64,000 nt of DNA from Bacteroidia bacterium (GTDB taxonomy: Bacteria > Bacteroidota > Bacteroidia > B-17B0 > Aurantibacillaceae): positions 73,791 through 137,790 of the forward strand of contig JALHRL010000007.1 in assembly GCA_022841465.1 (NCBI GenBank). The letters are read 5' to 3'. This document shows positions 63,235 through 64,000 of this stretch, piece by piece. Position numbers and translations under genes: made by a program. The number at the start of each line of letters is the position of its first letter. The first letter of the stretch is position 1. The notes beneath the pieces are model-generated. The model was not told the DNA's origin. It was given only the letters and a program-made list of their open reading frames with translations, and did no database searches.

Positions 63235-64000
63235 ATGGAAAGATTTACCGGAATTTTTGGGATTATTTTAATTTTTGGTGTTGCATTTTTAATGTCAAAC
63301 AACCGCAAGGCAATTAATTATCGTTTGGTAATTAGCGGTTTTGCCTTACAAATTTTAATTGCCATTTTAGTTTTAAAAGTACCATTCATTACCAGCTTCT
63401 TTGCTTTTTTAGGACGCATTATGGGTAAAATAGAAAACTTTGCAACGCAAGGAGCTTCTTTTGTTTACGGAAATATAATGATAGATACACATGATGGAGC
63501 CAGTAAAAGTTTTGGTGCGCCTCATACTTTTGTGTTTGCTTTTTCGGTTACCGCCACTATTATTTTTGTTTGTGTATTAGTAGCCATGTTTTATCATTTA
63601 GGTATTATGCAACGTTTGGTGGCTGTTATAGCCAGGGTAATGAATTTTGTTATGCGTGCAAGTGGAGCAGAGGCATTAAGCAATGTTGCAAGTGCCTTTG
63701 TTGGTCAGGTGGAGGCACAAGTTATGATTCGCCCTTATTTAGCAACTATGACGAAAAGCGAACTGCTTTCATCTATGGCAGGGAGTATGGCATGTATTGC
63801 AGGAGGTATATTAATTGTTTACGTAAACATGGGCGCGAAGGCAGAGTATTTAATTACCGCTAGTTTAATGGCAGCGCCGGCGGCAATTGTAATTTCTAAA
63901 ATTATTTTTCCTGAAACAGAAACTTCTAAAACAATGGGTAAAGTTACTTTAGAAGTAAAAAAAGAACATACCAATTTAATTGATGCTATTTCGCATGGTG
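63235..64000 (+). CDS. Concentrative nucleoside transporter (CNT/NupC family), 5' part
   Basis: This membrane protein imports nucleosides with sodium or protons. The reading frame is open from ATG 63235 to the window edge (255 codons). The family blocks are S-G-A-E-A-L-S-N-V-A-S-A-F-V and G-Q-V-E-A-Q-V-M-I-R-P-Y-L near residues 140-170. The G-Q-T-E motif of the nucleoside site has Val in place of Thr here. Hydrophobic helices follow at A-G-S-M-A-C-I-A-G-G. It is divergent from the unknown exported protein across a 121-base gap. Confidence 0.9.
   Translation, partial: MERFTGIFGIILIFGVAFLMSNNRKAINYRLVISGFALQILIAILVLKVPFITSFFAFLGRIMGKIENFATQGASFVYGNIMIDTHDGASKSFGAPHTFVFAFSVTATIIFVCVLVAMFYHLGIMQRLVAVIARVMNFVMRASGAEALSNVASAFVGQVEAQVMIRPYLATMTKSELLSSMAGSMACIAGGILIVYVNMGAKAEYLITASLMAAPAAIVISKIIFPETETSKTMGKVTLEVKKEHTNLIDAISHG

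Noticed and set aside
1..64000. tRNA, rRNA, prophage, insertion sequence or genomic island
   Set aside because: The intergenic regions are short and show no cloverleaf or rRNA sequence, and no transposase, integrase or phage gene is present.

Overview
The window is AT-rich, gene-dense DNA from a bacterium of the phylum Bacteroidota, most likely class Bacteroidia. The sequence supports this with two PorP/SprF-type type IX secretion (T9SS) outer-membrane proteins, a giant surface protein with a gliding-motility/T9SS type-B C-terminal domain, and two TPR-PD40-OmpA proteins. Many lipoproteins begin with a C-K-K type lipobox, and several families are largely Bacteroidota-specific (DUF4290, DUF5689, DUF6428). 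Promoters read TTG-N19/20-TAnnTTTG, the Bacteroidota primary-sigma form. I cannot name a genus. I saw no tRNA, rRNA, CRISPR array, insertion sequence or prophage. No stretch above 300 bases lacks a gene; the longest gaps are 32728-33015, 45930-46178 and 13771-13955.

Layout. 1-5000: the end of argininosuccinate lyase, a coiled-coil protein, a TonB-C-domain protein and PEP synthase. 5029-10621 (minus): a run of DUF4290, MurA, two TlpA-like proteins, GrpE and DnaJ. 10741-13111 (plus): an unknown protein, succinyl-CoA synthetase alpha and a metallo-beta-lactamase-fold hydrolase. 13114-17547 (minus): a lipoprotein, a TPR/SpoIIE-type phosphatase and delta-1-pyrroline-5-carboxylate dehydrogenase. 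17652-27983: envelope genes (LpxR-type lipid A deacylase, RND exporter, Nudix hydrolase, di-heme peroxidase on minus, CPBP protease, M61 peptidase, PorE-like protein, beta-barrel). 28000-31595 (minus): PorP/SprF, an OmpA-PD40 protein and a lipoprotein. 31678-36906: a secreted endonuclease-family enzyme divergent from a TonB-dependent receptor and a DUF5689 lipoprotein.

36961-45929 (minus) is the most unusual region. Seven tightly packed genes encode two lipoproteins faintly like the planctomycete DUF1549/DUF1553 proteins, a Tat-exported DUF1501-like protein, a lipoprotein with a C-x4-C-H haem-like motif, a small lipoprotein, a 1194-residue T9SS adhesin and a PorP/SprF protein. I read it as one cell-surface system of unknown substrate.

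46179-64000: a minimal ArsR-DUF6428 pair, a Gcr-type membrane protein and small envelope genes. Then come a pyrimidine group (nucleoside phosphorylase, PyrF) with a P460 cytochrome, GAPDH, and ndk divergent from an NrnA-type phosphoesterase. PrmA, TpiA and an orphan peptide-type ABC permease follow, then a patatin-POTRA-barrel protein, DUF2795, an unknown exported protein, and the start of a CNT nucleoside transporter that runs off the right edge.

Starts were chosen by signal peptides, neighbours and promoters. Several computed open frames begin at an upstream TTG or GTG where a better ATG lies inside, but a few genes really seem to use TTG or GTG.
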